A stretch of DNA of 64,000 nucleotides from Patagioenas fasciata (lineage: Eukaryota; Chordata; Aves; Columbiformes; Columbidae), in contig NC_092523.1 in assembly GCF_037038585.1 (NCBI RefSeq), positions 34,573,501 through 34,637,500 on the forward strand, given 5' to 3'. This document shows positions 38,929 through 50,279 of this stretch, piece by piece; the stretch's first letter is position 1; the number at the start of each line of letters is the position of its first letter. Under the pieces are notes generated by a model, which was given only the letters and a program-made list of their open reading frames with translations, searched no databases and was not told the DNA's origin. The position numbers and the translations under genes were made by a program.

Positions 38929-40256
38929 CCACATGACACCACTATTCTAAAACGTAAGTTCACAGTCTATTACCACTTACAATCAAGTTTTGAAACATGA
39001 TATCTCGAAACAGAAAACATCAGTGTACTCAGAGCAATTATTGCCAAAGAATGCCATCATATGGTCTGTGTTGGATGCATTTCTACAGGCTTTGGGGGCT
39101 ACATTCATTCTATTCCTGATACCTGTACCAATGCAAAATGTAGTTAGCCCTGCAAAAAGGACATCAGTCAGGTAGAAAAAAAAAAAAGAAATGAAACACT
39201 GTAATTCTTGAATATTCCTGATTAGGTGTTTCAATAACCTCCAGTTCTCATTTAGCTTTTGAACTACAGAAGGACTTTTCACAGATTCAATGAGATCCAA
39301 TAAACACAAGAGCTGGACTATTTTTGCTGCTGTATATTCTGTCACTGACATTTTATATGCATAGATGAGTTAAAAGAAAACAGATTTTAGGTCTAACTAA
39401 CTGCAAATACTTGTTTCAAAATTGTTATATAGTAAATGTGCTATTATGGTGCCGTGTCTTCTGTGCTGTTCGTCAACAAGAAACAAAAAAGGGGATGAAA
39501 TTACAATGTTCATTATTGAGTTTGTTCATTTTATATCATACGTGGATTTAAATCCATTTTAAATACTTTTACATTAATATCTTTCATGAAGTAGACATGA
39601 ACCTAAACACTAGTGGATTATTTCCAATTACTAATACATGTTGTTAATCGCAACCCAGTTCTATTAGGCAGAAACAAGGAATTGCAAGTAAAATCTTTGT
39701 GCTCATTCATCCGATCGCTGCTTTCAGTAGCCTCTCACAGTGCAATGCTGCTAAACATTTTCATTTAATAAAACTGCTTTTTACTGTTTGCATTTTCTGG
39801 TTGCACATTCTATATAACCATGACTTTTCTTTAGGTCTGTTCCTAAACATATTTCTGAAACTGTTGTTTTAAATTAAAACAAAAGAGCCAACTCACACTT
39901 ACGTTTGCGTAATTTTTATAAGCTACTCACCAAAACTTCAAACAGAGACTTGATACTGTCTGAGAAACCTAGAGATGTCAAAATTGTGTCCATGTTTATC
40001 CAATCTGCTCTTATTATCTTGATTTATTCTGAGGATTTGACTATTCAAATATCTGTTTTGGGTTTTGGTTGTATTTGTTCTAACCATTCCCAAAGGCTAA
40101 GGTAATTTCAAAAGGCATTTCTGCGTCAAAAAACCTTTGTTTAGAGTTTTATTTGGCAGAACAAGGAGACTAGTTTGTACAGCTTGCAAAGCATAAGTGA
40201 AAGACCACAATTGGACCTGAATAATTTTAAAGGTGAAGATGTTGGGTGTGTCACCA

Positions 40257-41380
40257 TTACAAATCTGTGATAGCAAATACCAGACAGCAGAAACTGTACA
40301 CAGTGATTAAGCCAAAAGCTCCAGTACCTAAGATACAAGCTTCAACAATGTGAAATAAAGCTCATTCAGCAGTATTGGAACTTGGACTGTCCATAGGTCA
40401 TATGACAAAGTTGTATAGCAGCATGAATCCAGAGATGGTCTACAGCATTGTAGATGGATTCCTAGTACACCAGTCACACTCAAAACCAAAGCCAAAATAC
40501 AGAATTGGCAATGATTTCTGTAAAAATTGAAGTATAAATGATTGATGCTGTCCAAACATTAGAAGTTCCAGTCTCTAAAGAAGAGAGCAATTCAGATTGT
40601 AAAAACTTATTTGTTAGGAACAAGAGCTTGCTATTCCATATGGATAAAAGTTCAAGTGCTCTTGCAGCACCATCTCCAAAGAGCGCTGCAGGACATCAGG
40701 ACGAGGTGATGAACTACAGCAGTAAACGCTCTTCTCTCACTAGCACAGCAGGTAAAAAAACCCAAACCCTCCGCATATGACACCACCATTTTTTCCAAAG
40801 TCTGTATTTCTGTGGATTAGTGATGGATCTGAGGTGACAGGGACTCAAAAGAGACCATACCAAATCTGCACAATGCAAGTAAGTGAATTTGCACACAGGC
40901 AACGGTCTTTATCATTCCTGGCCTATCACTACAGGAGAACGTTGTAAATTATCTGAAAGGTCATCAGATATTTTGTTTCCAGATCTTATTCCTATGATTT
41001 CCACAACTGGAGGAAATTATCTGGGCCAATATTAAACAAAATCATATTCCAGAAATAAACAAACATAGGCAGAATGTTTTCCAGTTTACCCATTTCTGGC
41101 TTTTACTTATTTATGATGATTTCACATTATCTTTAAATTATACAGCATCAAATTTTTGATGCACAGCTATGCTTCAAAGTATGGCATAAGTTCAGAAGAA
41201 TGTCCACAATCTGATGTACATTCAAGACTACTTCAGTTAAAAGAAATGTTAAAAAATTTGTGTTTTCTAGGTAAGACACTTACAATAAAGTCTTCATACT
41301 TTTGCAAGTCCCTCCATCAGTACGTGACAAAAATGCAGAAGCTGGAAATTAGCACTAAGGCAAAGCAATTAAGCTAACTA
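40257..41380 (+). pseudogene. Possible decayed coding sequence in PDLIM3 intron 3, unidentified
   Basis: On the + strand a frame from about 40,300 to 40,524 is broken by one TGA and then ends. It is followed in another frame by an open stretch (40562-40780) and, after a disrupted 370 nt, by a third open stretch (41147-41377). The piece at 40640-40751 is richer in GC and CpG than its surroundings and rich in S, A and K. The last piece has an L-L-Q-L-K-E-M-L-K-N-L helix-like run. Two pieces end at donor-like sequences (GCAG|GTAAAA at 40751 and CTAG|GTAAGA at 41270). None fits PDLIM3 phase. I do not recognise the protein. Open frames of this length also occur by chance in this AT-rich window, so confidence is low. 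Confidence 0.25.
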
Positions 41381-41716
41381 CACATGAATGTAAACAGTGC
41401 AAAATCTAGAGAGCAATACAACAGGTTACTATAATATTCATCTTTCCCATTTCTTCTTAAAATTGCACACCATTTACAAATGTGGAATGCCTTCTGTTTG
41501 CCCTGAGGCAGAAAAATAATAGTTTCTGAATGTGTATGGCTTTAGTAGTATATAGAAAATTCATGGGAAAATATAGTATGCTTGCACCAGATACAAAATA
41601 ACAGTCGCAAAAGTAAAAAATGCAGAGATTAACAATACTGATGTTATCAGTTTTACTCATGAGTAGCTTTGGTGTGCATTGTAGCTATGTGTATTTTGTC
41701 TGCCTATCATGTACAG

Positions 41717-41904
41717 GAATTCAAGCCTATTGGTTCAGCTCACAACAGAAGGGCCCAGCCTTTTGTTGCAGCAGCAAATATTGATGACAAAAGACAGGTA
41801 GTGAGTTCCGCCTATAATTCTCCAATTGGGCTTTATTCATCTGGCAATATTCAAGATGCACTCCATGGACAACTGAGGAGTCTCATTCCTAACTCATCGC
41901 AAAA
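41717..41904 (+). CDS. PDLIM3: PDLIM3 exon 4, alternative exon of the short isoform (ZM-like)
   Basis: A 188-nt exon between acceptor tatcatgtacag and donor CAAAA|GTGAGT, phase 0 to 2. It encodes [16 protein letters not shown] then a ZM-like core (Y-N-S-P-I-G-L-Y-S-x-x-N-I, residues 143-155) and D-A-L-H-G-Q. It corresponds to the exon of the shorter ALP isoform (316 residues in human, the smooth-muscle/heart type form as I recall). When joined to exon 7 it completes an Asn codon (AA+T). It cannot be joined in frame to exon 5. Confidence 0.97.
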
Positions 41905-42337
41905 GTGAGTACTGGTATTTACTTATAATACACAGTCATTTGTGGTAGATCACTATCTGTTCTGTTTTCAATTGACAAGTCCAGCTCTTGCTGTTTTCTC
42001 TGATAATCAAGCGTTTATTGATTATCCAAAAACACAGTGATAAACGAAGAAATTTTTTCCAACACAAACACGATCCATTCAGCTCTGTAGTAGCAATGCT
42101 GCAGGTAGCTAAAATTCGCCCTCTGTGCTAGGCTGCACCACTACCTATCATCCTCTCTTAGAACTGCACTTTGAATGTTTCTCAGCAACATGGTGGACAT
42201 ATTTTGAGTACCAGGAATGTACAAAATAAACACATTTACTTCATGGTTACAATTTTAAAACTTTGTTAATTACTTTTTAACTAGAAATAAGCATTTGTAG
42301 GCCAAAGAAAGTTATGCTAACCCTCTTTTCTTTACAG
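41905..42337 (+). other. PDLIM3: PDLIM3 intron 4 (between alternative exons)
   Basis: Only 433 nt. It ends in a CTCTTTTCTTTACAG tract that contains UCUU-type PTB-binding sequence. No gene was seen. Confidence 0.9.
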
Positions 42338-42405
42338 GATATCAACTACTTTGAACACAGACATAATATTCGGCCCAAACCCTTCATAGTCTCAGGCCGA
42401 AGCAG
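42338..42405 (+). CDS. PDLIM3: PDLIM3 exon 5, first alternative exon of the long isoform
   Basis: A 68-nt exon, phase 0 to 2, encoding D-I-N-Y-F-E-H-R-H-N-I-R-P-K-P-F-I-V and part of a serine codon. It matches the first of the two exons specific to the longer (skeletal-type) ALP isoform. The donor is CGAAGCAG|GTTATA, a weak match to consensus, which fits regulated use. A TGCATG element follows 33 nt downstream. Confidence 0.97.
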
Positions 42406-45400
42406 GTTATAAACTTTGAGTGGTGTGCTGGATTTGGATGCATGGTGTTATTTTTTAATGGATACTCACCATTCATGTTAATAAAACATACTGATGCATT
42501 TGAAATTCACTTACAGTAGTTTATAGGCTAACACTGAAATTGAGAAACAAACAAACAAAAACAGAAATGGCTGACTTGCAGAGATCAGGCTTGAAATTCA
42601 AATTTCTATTTGCAAAAGAAAGCAGATCCATGCTCCATCTCAGTTATACTGACAAGTGTCTGAAGCAACCTTATTCAGCTTACAGTGTAGCACCAGATAT
42701 TGTATAGTTATAAATCTATGGCACTCTGAAATTCTTCTGTCCAAATGCAAATACATGTAATCTGTTAACCTGCTAAATACAAGACAGCTAGTTATATAAG
42801 TTATTATCCAGGCTATTCAGAGAGTTTAAGTTTGCTTTTCAGCAGACCTCTATTCAGAAGGCAACCTAACTCATAGCTAAAATAGAAGAACTATCTTTAG
42901 GAGAACTTTAGGAGACATGTAAAGCTCTAAAATACAGAAAAGCTTATATATATACATCCAGCAAATTAGTGTAATATCCCTCTATCACAACTGAGAATGA
43001 AATGCCTCACTATTATTTACATTATTGAATACAGAGGGGGAATAAACAACGTACTCTATGGCTTAAAACAGAAGGAAACTCAAAAGCACCTGGGTGATGC
43101 CATTTATTGTGATGCCACCCTTTATACTTTCTTGCAGTAGCAGTTTTTACCAGCAGATTTAGTGTTCTGCATTTCATTCTGAAAGTCTGATATGCCTGCA
43201 TTTCAATTACACTAATTTAAGTCTGACAAACTAGACCAGAAAAACAGGATGGTAATTGATTCCTGTGTACAAAGGACAACCTTTTGTGGATGATCAGTTT
43301 TGTGAGATGTGTCAAATTTTTCAACCACCTGCGTGATAAAGAGAAGACTGTAGAAGGTCGGTAGAGTCCATCCTTCTGTGAACAAGAACTATCAATGCAG
43401 AAAACACTGCAGTGGAGAAAAGGTGCGCATCTCTCCTTGCAGTCTGATGCTGATACAGGATAAATGACAAAGCAGTCATTAGCCAACATGCCTGGCCTCT
43501 AGCCATAGGCAGCACTTACCTAAACTGACTTTAGGACCACGGGGTACCATTTACAGGTACCTAATCAGAGTTACAGAGAATCAAATGACTGTATCAACAG
43601 CCTAATTTGGAAACCTCAATTACACAATATTTTCCATTAAAATATTGAATTAAATAGCCATTTTCCAGCATGTCAGATGTGGTAAAAAACTGCAAAAATT
43701 AACCTGATAGCGATGAAATAAGCGTCAGGACTTCAGCTGGGCAAGGTCTGCCAGGTGTTCTAGCATCAGAGAAGTCTGTGTCTACAAACTGCAGAATCTC
43801 TGACGTGGGATGCTACATCTACAAAACCTTTGTTGTCACAGTCTTTGTCTGCTATTTTTTCATCAATCTGGCTTGATATATATCCTCTGCTAAACACAGC
43901 AACAAACAAAGAGTCACCTTGACTGTAAACATCCCTTTAGGACAGGGAGCTGAGGCTAAATAGGACTTTGACTCAAAGAAGTGCTGATTCTGGAGTGTGG
44001 GTTTGAGCTGACAGGTTGGACACTAGCCACAATTCTGGACTTTACCCTGGCAAAACTAACTGGAAATTACGTGTAATATATAATTATATTGTATTTATGC
44101 TTATAATTTATTCTGTTTTAACATTACTTTGGCTGCTCATAGCAAGAGTTGTGCTTTTTCTAGCCTTTTCCTGCTACTTTCCATTTACTAACACTATCAG
44201 CACTGACAAAACTTATTCTACTGCAGGATTAAACATGATCTTGATTATTCTAAAAGAAAAGACTGTAAATTTCTAAGTTGCGTCTGTGTGAATTTTTTGG
44301 CTGGCTCATGCTAGGCGATGATGCAGAATTGTACTTTTGCTGTAAGGTCTGGCTATCATTTCTGGAATTAGCCTTCTTTTCATGTGTCTTTGATGGTAGA
44401 GCATATATTTCCCTTTAAATTTTTGAGAAAGTGGTCCTACACAAATTCCCCTCTGAATCAAAAGGGAGGATTTTGGGTCGTCTTCTCCACCCAAGACTAG
44501 CTACTTGGCAGGTACTGTACTATCAAACTGTGAAATAGAGGATTCTCCCAGGTTTACACAGAATCATTCAGCTCGGAAAGAACTAACCACAAACCTGGTC
44601 TACAGGTTGGAGAAAAGAGATTAAGCATTTATCCTCTCATAGCTCTGAATGCCACATAAATGGTAACCAAGACTGTGGAAAGCCTGGGTTATGTGCTGTT
44701 GCAGAGCGAAAGCAAAGAAATATCCTGTAACAAAGAAAGTCTCTGAAGTGCTATGAAGGAAGGACTGAAATGTTCACACAGTGACACTGAAGACGACTTT
44801 GGGCTTAATGTTCACATTATTTACTAACCCTGTTCCAGAGATGTCAAATTGATGTTCAGTAACTTTACTTCAGTAATGTCAAGCAACATTAATATTTCTA
44901 GAAAACTGTACATATTTTTCATTATATATAAATTATATGTAAAATCTACTTTGAAAGCAGTAAAATTAATTATCTGAATAACCCACTGTTCTTGTGAAGG
45001 ACCACTTTACATTCTACTGGAAACACTGTAATTTAGAAATGCAAAAGTATGTCTGGCTGCTTTAGTATCTCTTCTTTGAAATATTCAACAACTATCAAAA
45101 ATTATATATAGTTAAACTAATTTAAAAGTATTAATAAATAACTTATTGTAGAATTTAAGAAAGTCTAGGAACTGTCACATTCATTATTTTACACTACTTT
45201 ATAGTAGTTGCTTCAACTGTGGACTGAGATGGTTGTGAGGTACAGGACTGGGATGATGTGTCTAGAATTCCAGTCCTGCAGGTGTCTATTCTGTCACTGA
45301 CAGACAACTCGCATAACCTTTGTATGCTACCCTTTTGTAGATATTCAGAATTTCTCATCCAGAACAAAGAATTTCAGGGAGGCTTAATTAATCAATAAAA

Positions 45401-45706
45401 TCCAGCATCAAAAATGTAAATAAATTATTATGCTCTGAATGATACAATCAATCAAATAATTTTTGCTACCTTAAACACATGCCAGAATTTTAAGGACTGC
45501 TTTATAACTGGCATTGATACTTTTTACAGGAAGATACTTTTAAATGAATACCCATACTTTTGCTTTTCTCTGCTTTCACTTTTCTGCATCTGTTCTATCT
45601 ACACTTTTCAGCCCTGTTAACATCACCGTATTCCTGTACTTTTGTCTTTATTCTCTATAATGCGACATGCATTGCACACTCTCCTGTAATCTGGCTATTA
45701 ACCCAG
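42406..45706 (+). other. PDLIM3: PDLIM3 intron 5
   Basis: AT-rich 3.3-kb intron. Apart from the TGCATG just after exon 5, no feature was recognised. Confidence 0.9.
42439..42444 (+). promoter_or_regulatory. TGCATG, probable RBFOX enhancer of PDLIM3 exon 5
   Basis: A full UGCAUG hexamer 33 nt downstream of the exon 5 donor. RBFOX binding at this position normally promotes inclusion of the upstream exon in muscle and brain. The weak donor of exon 5 makes dependence on an enhancer plausible. Confidence 0.5.
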
Positions 45707-45970
45707 TGGATGCAGCACTCCCTCGGGGATTGACTGTGGCAGTGGACGCAGCACCCCCTCCTCCATTAGCACGGTCAGCTCCATCTGCCCCACCGAGCTG
45801 AAGGCCGTCTCCAAGATGGCCCCAAACATTCCCCTGGAAATGGAGCTTCCCGGTGTCAAGATCGTACACGCTCAGTTTAACACACCTTTGCAGTTGTACT
45901 CAGATGACAATATCATGGAAACACTGCAAGGTCAAGTGTCTACAGCTCTGGGGGAAACACCCGTAATAAG
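45707..45970 (+). CDS. PDLIM3: PDLIM3 exon 6, second alternative exon of the long isoform (ZM region)
   Basis: A 264-nt exon, phase 2 to 2. It encodes an S/T/G/C-rich segment (about residues 133-160), then M-A-P-N-I-P-L-E-M-E-L-P-G-V-K-I-V-H-A-Q-F-N-T-P and the ZM core L-Q-L-Y-S-D-D-N-I (residues 194-202), ending at A-L-G-E-T-P. This is the exon of the longer ALP form. ZM motifs take part in alpha-actinin rod binding and Z-line targeting. The first half is GC-rich with several CpGs, in contrast to the surrounding introns, consistent with purifying selection on codons. Confidence 0.98.
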
Positions 45971-48055
45971 GTAATTAGAGGAGCATCTTTAATGTTTATG
46001 AATATCCAAATTTAGAATACAGCAAAAATCATTAGCTTTAATATCACATTGTTTCTATGATAATGGGTAAGAGCGTTAGAAAGAACTTGAGTCATTTAAA
46101 GCCATTCTGTATTTTCATTAAAATATTAGTAATTTATTACTTTTAACCCAAAGTATTATAGGAGTCTTTCAGAATTTACAAATAAATACTTCATAGGAAA
46201 TAATACTCTATTTGTAGCTAATAAATAGAAACTGATGATACTACCTGGACTATTAGCTGACTGAACATTCCAAGTCAAGATTCTGATTCCCTCCAAAATT
46301 CAAAACTATTTATTATTGGTATCATAATTATGTATTTAATAACATCTAATAATTTATTAAGAATTAATAAAATACTATTATTAACTCACATTTCTTTCAA
46401 CTGTTGAAATTCAAGTTATGAAGATTAGTAAATCTTGTAGATGCTTATAGTGTTCTAGGTATCTAACTCCCATTCAGGACTTGTTCAGTACGAATAGCTC
46501 TTATCCAAGAAGAGACAGCATTTACTTTATAGGCCTACTGATCCACCTCTGACTTGTGAATTTTATCCATGGCAATAACTAAGAGTAAGGTATGAACATT
46601 ATGTATCTGGACAACAACAATGATTAAACAATACAAAGTTTTAAAGCAGTATCCATTTTTTTTCAAGAGACAGTTCATCATTTACATTTCTTTATCTTTA
46701 CTTTTGCACAATAGTAGCTTAGTTTTCTGGTTTACAACAGTACTTAATAATTAATAATATGTATGATGTAAACTAAAGCTAATTACTAATATTTTGAATA
46801 AGTAGTAATCACCAATGAGCCTTTTTCAGCATCTTGCAGAATTGGGCTGTTACTAACCACAAAAATCACATTTATATATAAGTTTTTGAGTTCTACTTAT
46901 CTGATGAAAAGTGTAGTTCATAAAGTCTTTGCAAAGTGATGTTACTCTACTGCATGAATATTTTCCCTCAGTCACAACAATTCAAGAACAACACAAGAAA
47001 AATTTGCTTTTTCTTTTTTCTGAAATAATGGATTAAGCCCAGAGTAGTGAGATTTCACAAACTCCTGTGGCACTCCCAGTGTGAAATCTCTCTTTGGTTG
47101 TGGGATTGGTTTTTCACTCTGTATGCACTCAGAAATGTTATCTCACACATTTATGTAGAGGTTGGTTTTGCCTTCCATATGTAATTGTATCATCACTTGT
47201 TTGATGTTTAGAAATCTTAGAATTTTAGGGTTTTATTAGCCTTTGGTGAGAACTATAAAAACCAAGCTCCTTCAATATAAAAGCTTGTGACTAGAGAAGA
47301 AAGTGGTAATTTCTTCACTAGCTTAAAGATGGCTCAGAGAAATCTGTTGTCTGATGAAGATGTGAACAATTAACATCAGCAACAGGGGCCACTGCCCAAC
47401 TGTGGCTGCTCTTACTGTGCCATTTGACAGCTTAGATGTTACCCTGGGAAACAAACCAAACCATATAAAGCAAAACCCAGTCTAATTCCTTGTGGAACTA
47501 GTTGCTTATTTCCAGTGGAAATTTACCTAGGGTTCAACAGACAGTAGGAGGCCAGTTGTAACAGGAAATTTTAACTGGACATTTATGTATATATTAGTGA
47601 GATAACAGACTTCATCAGAGTAAATTTGGACCTTTCTAATTAACCCCTTACCTTACATAAAGATATGAGCTGTGATTTTAACAACATTCTTGAGACCAGC
47701 TGCCGTGAGAATGGAACTTCTGGAGCAAAGAGCACCTGGTAATACAGCAGCTGATTGCAGAAATGCAACTGCTTTGAGGTTAAAGAGGTACCAGCCTATT
47801 TCCAAATGCTATAAGAGCCAGAACAGTAGTTTGTAGATTTATTTTTGTAACAATTGCACAGATATTTTTTCCAGCACTTTTTAGATCTAGAGAAGGCTAT
47901 ATAAAGCAATGCTACCTGGAAGAGCCTTTCAGTAGCTGTCAAAACACATTGGCTTAATGTTTGTTTCCTGAACCACATTTTGTGCCTGGTAGAGCTATTG
48001 CTCCGAAGTTATGTTTGTTAAACTGCTTTATCTGCTCTTTGTCCCTGTGATACAG
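45971..48055 (+). other. PDLIM3: PDLIM3 intron 6
   Basis: A 2.1-kb very AT-rich intron. Nothing was recognised on either strand. Confidence 0.9.
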
Positions 48056-48183
48056 TGACCCATCTCCGAACGCAGTGCCTCAGTCTGACGTGTACAGGAT
48101 GCTGCACGCCAACCAGGAGGAGCCCAGTCAACCTCGCCAGTCTGGCTCCTTTAAGGTGCTCCAGAATTTAGTCTCCGAGGAAG
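48056..48183 (+). CDS. PDLIM3: PDLIM3 exon 7, common linker exon
   Basis: A 128-nt exon starting in phase 2 (supplying T to finish a Ser codon after exon 6 or an Asn codon after exon 4) and ending in phase 1. It encodes S-D-V-Y-R-M-L-H and [12 protein letters not shown], conserved in ALP. The donor is GAAG|GTGGTT, weak at positions +4 to +6. Confidence 0.96.
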
Positions 48184-48806
48184 GTGGTTAATAATGACAT
48201 ATCCTACCTGTTCAAAGTATTTCTAAATGTTTGTGGGAAGGGGGGATTTGAGAAGAAAATATGAGAGATGAGAGCTTTAAGAATTTCTGAAAGCTCAAGT
48301 AATTCTGAATCTTCTAGATAGCACATCAGCCTCCTAACATTTTTCACCCTTGCTTTTATAGTTAGCAATCTCCTGTGTGAACAAAATGGTAGTGTTAATC
48401 ACATTTTTCAGAATTTCTTCTCAGATTTTAAGGTTGTTAATGTAAAAGTTGATTTAAACGGAATGATAATTTTTATGTGAGAGAACTTTCAGGACGAGCT
48501 GCCTACACTCATGACACCAAGAAAACAAGCACTCTCTTCCACATCCAGGAAAAGAGAAACTCCTAAAACAGGTTTCACTTATCCCCTCTTCATTCTAAAT
48601 AAAAATTGAAGAGGACAATATAATTTACAGTCATATTTCCTTCAAACGAAGACATTTTGAAAATAGCATTAGTAAAGGCTGCAAATCTGTTATGTTTACA
48701 GTAAGTGCACATAATAAAATACAACCAAAATTAATCTAAAAGGTAAATATTTAATATTTTAATTTTGACACCTCAATATTTACCAAAGAGGTGATAAATA
48801 CATCTA

Positions 48807-48812
<6 letters not shown>

Positions 48813-48838
<26 letters not shown>

Positions 48839-48839
48839 T
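48813..48839. repeat. (AT)n microsatellite
   Basis: About 13 uninterrupted AT units. Confidence 0.95.
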
Positions 48840-49064
48840 GTAACTGTGGTATTTTGCTTGGCATTTTCTTGTGTTTTGCTAATAATTTTGTATTCATATC
48901 ATGTTACTAATCTTTCTGAATTTGTTGTATGGTTAGTTATATGAATGAGAATCTAATGATAGGTCTTGACTATGTTATGTTGCTGTATTAAAGCTAAATC
49001 CTCCTCCCTCTCCTGCTATATGCAAGATCAGAGAATTAGATGATGTCAATGAGACAGAGAGCAC

Positions 49065-49128
49065 TATGTATATGTATGTATTATATGTACATATGTATAT
49101 GTATACATATGTATATATGTATATATTC
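49065..49128. repeat. Imperfect (ATGTAT)n / (TACATA)n repeat
   Basis: Alternating ATGTAT and TACATA units able to pair as an inverted repeat. It is likely a simple-sequence expansion. Confidence 0.8.
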
Positions 49129-49338
49129 TTGCTTTTTTGGCTACAGCTACACAATATTTTTCCCAGTTCCAAAGAGGTGCAAACTGGCCCAGTAAACCTG
49201 TAGAGAGAAACTCTGTTGTTTGTTGATACAAGTGTAAGCCTGTAAATACATCCAGGAATGTATTTACAGGAAAAGTATTTAACTGGACCAGATGCTTTTG
49301 TATCAGCCTGCACATAACAGGATTGTTTTGATTCTCAG

Positions 49339-49450
49339 AAGGACGCCCCATGGGTACAAGAAGTGTGAAAGCTCCTGTAACAAAGATACCTTCTGCCATG
49401 CCTGGTGCCCAGAAAGTGCCACTGTGTGACAAGTGTGGGAATGGGATTCT
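49339..49450 (+). CDS. PDLIM3: PDLIM3 exon 8, linker and first zinc ligands of LIM domain
   Basis: A 112-nt exon. After a basic linker (R-S-V-K-A-P-V-T-K) it opens the LIM domain with C-D-K-C, residues 293 and 296 of the long form, the first Zn ligands. It ends in phase 2 at ATTCT|GTAAGT. Confidence 0.98.
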
Positions 49451-50279
49451 GTAAGTTGTTTCTTTTTCAGTTTTAGAAATCTTTAGTTCAAGCACATGTC
49501 CTGAGACACCACTGCAGACTACAGGCGTGTTTTCTCAGTGGTGGTCTCAGTCTCCATTTGCACTAGTAGAAAAAAGCTTCTAGAGAACAGAGATATAAAA
49601 AAATATTGTTCTAAATCCCAAATTATTAACTTGCACCTAAGACACTTTAGATACAGATTATTTCAGTTTCGACAGTGTATCATCAATGCTTTAATTAAGA
49701 TTTCTCAGGACCTTTTGCATGTCAATCTTTAACACATACATAACGAAACCAGCAGTTACCCGTGCTGCATTGTCGCAGGCTGTGAATTCTCAAAAGTTTC
49801 TTGGTAGTGTAAAGCATCCTTCCCTCAACCCAGCAGGAGTATCCAGAAAGCTCTGTGGGCCTGTTTTAAAGCTACCAGATTTCTATTTGAATGACATCAC
49901 TAACTTCAGCAAAGAAGATAGATAATGGTGAGATCAGCGAACAGTTACTGAGGAAAATAAATGTGGTTTTAAAACTCAGTTTGTCACCATTTTGATCGGT
50001 TAGACTGTACTTTTTGTGTTGTGACAAAATGAACATGTTTCTTCAAACTCTAGTTTTCTGATGAACTATGTGATCAACTCTACAGCATTTTATGTCACTT
50101 ACTCAAACTCAGCTTCCAACCTTAAATTATATAGTAGTTGGCAAAACCCTGAGATGAACAACCTAAAAGCCTTAAGATAAATACAGAGGAACTTACTTAC
50201 TTTGTGTCATACTGTAGCTTCTTCTCACTTTGAATTTATATGAATTAATTGGTTTTTTCTTTTCATTGTTTCCATACAG
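49451..50279 (+). other. PDLIM3: PDLIM3 intron 8
   Basis: An 829-nt intron with no recognised feature; T-rich acceptor ending tccatacag. Confidence 0.9.

Larger units (their letters stand above)
36076..41716 (+). other. PDLIM3: PDLIM3 intron 3
   Basis: The largest intron (5.6 kb). It holds an A22 tract (38907-38928) and, at about 39.9-41.4 kb, a stretch of discontinuous open frames on the + strand that may be a coding relic (see separate entry). These frames do not fit PDLIM3 reading phase. Confidence 0.85.
48184..49338 (+). other. PDLIM3: PDLIM3 intron 7
   Basis: Contains an (AT)n microsatellite (48813-48839) and an ATGTAT/ATAC-type simple repeat (about 49065-49128). No other feature was seen. 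Confidence 0.9.

Noticed and set aside
40538-41270. Extra PDLIM3 exons between exons 3 and 4
   Set aside because: Every plausible acceptor gives a phase that cannot join exon 3 (phase 0), and the donors cannot join exon 4 (phase 0).
45648-45869. Minus-strand frame over PDLIM3 exon 6
   Set aside because: It is the antisense shadow of a conserved coding exon.
49064-49495. A 143-codon minus-strand frame
   Set aside because: It overlaps PDLIM3 exon 8 in antisense and runs through an ATGTAT simple repeat.
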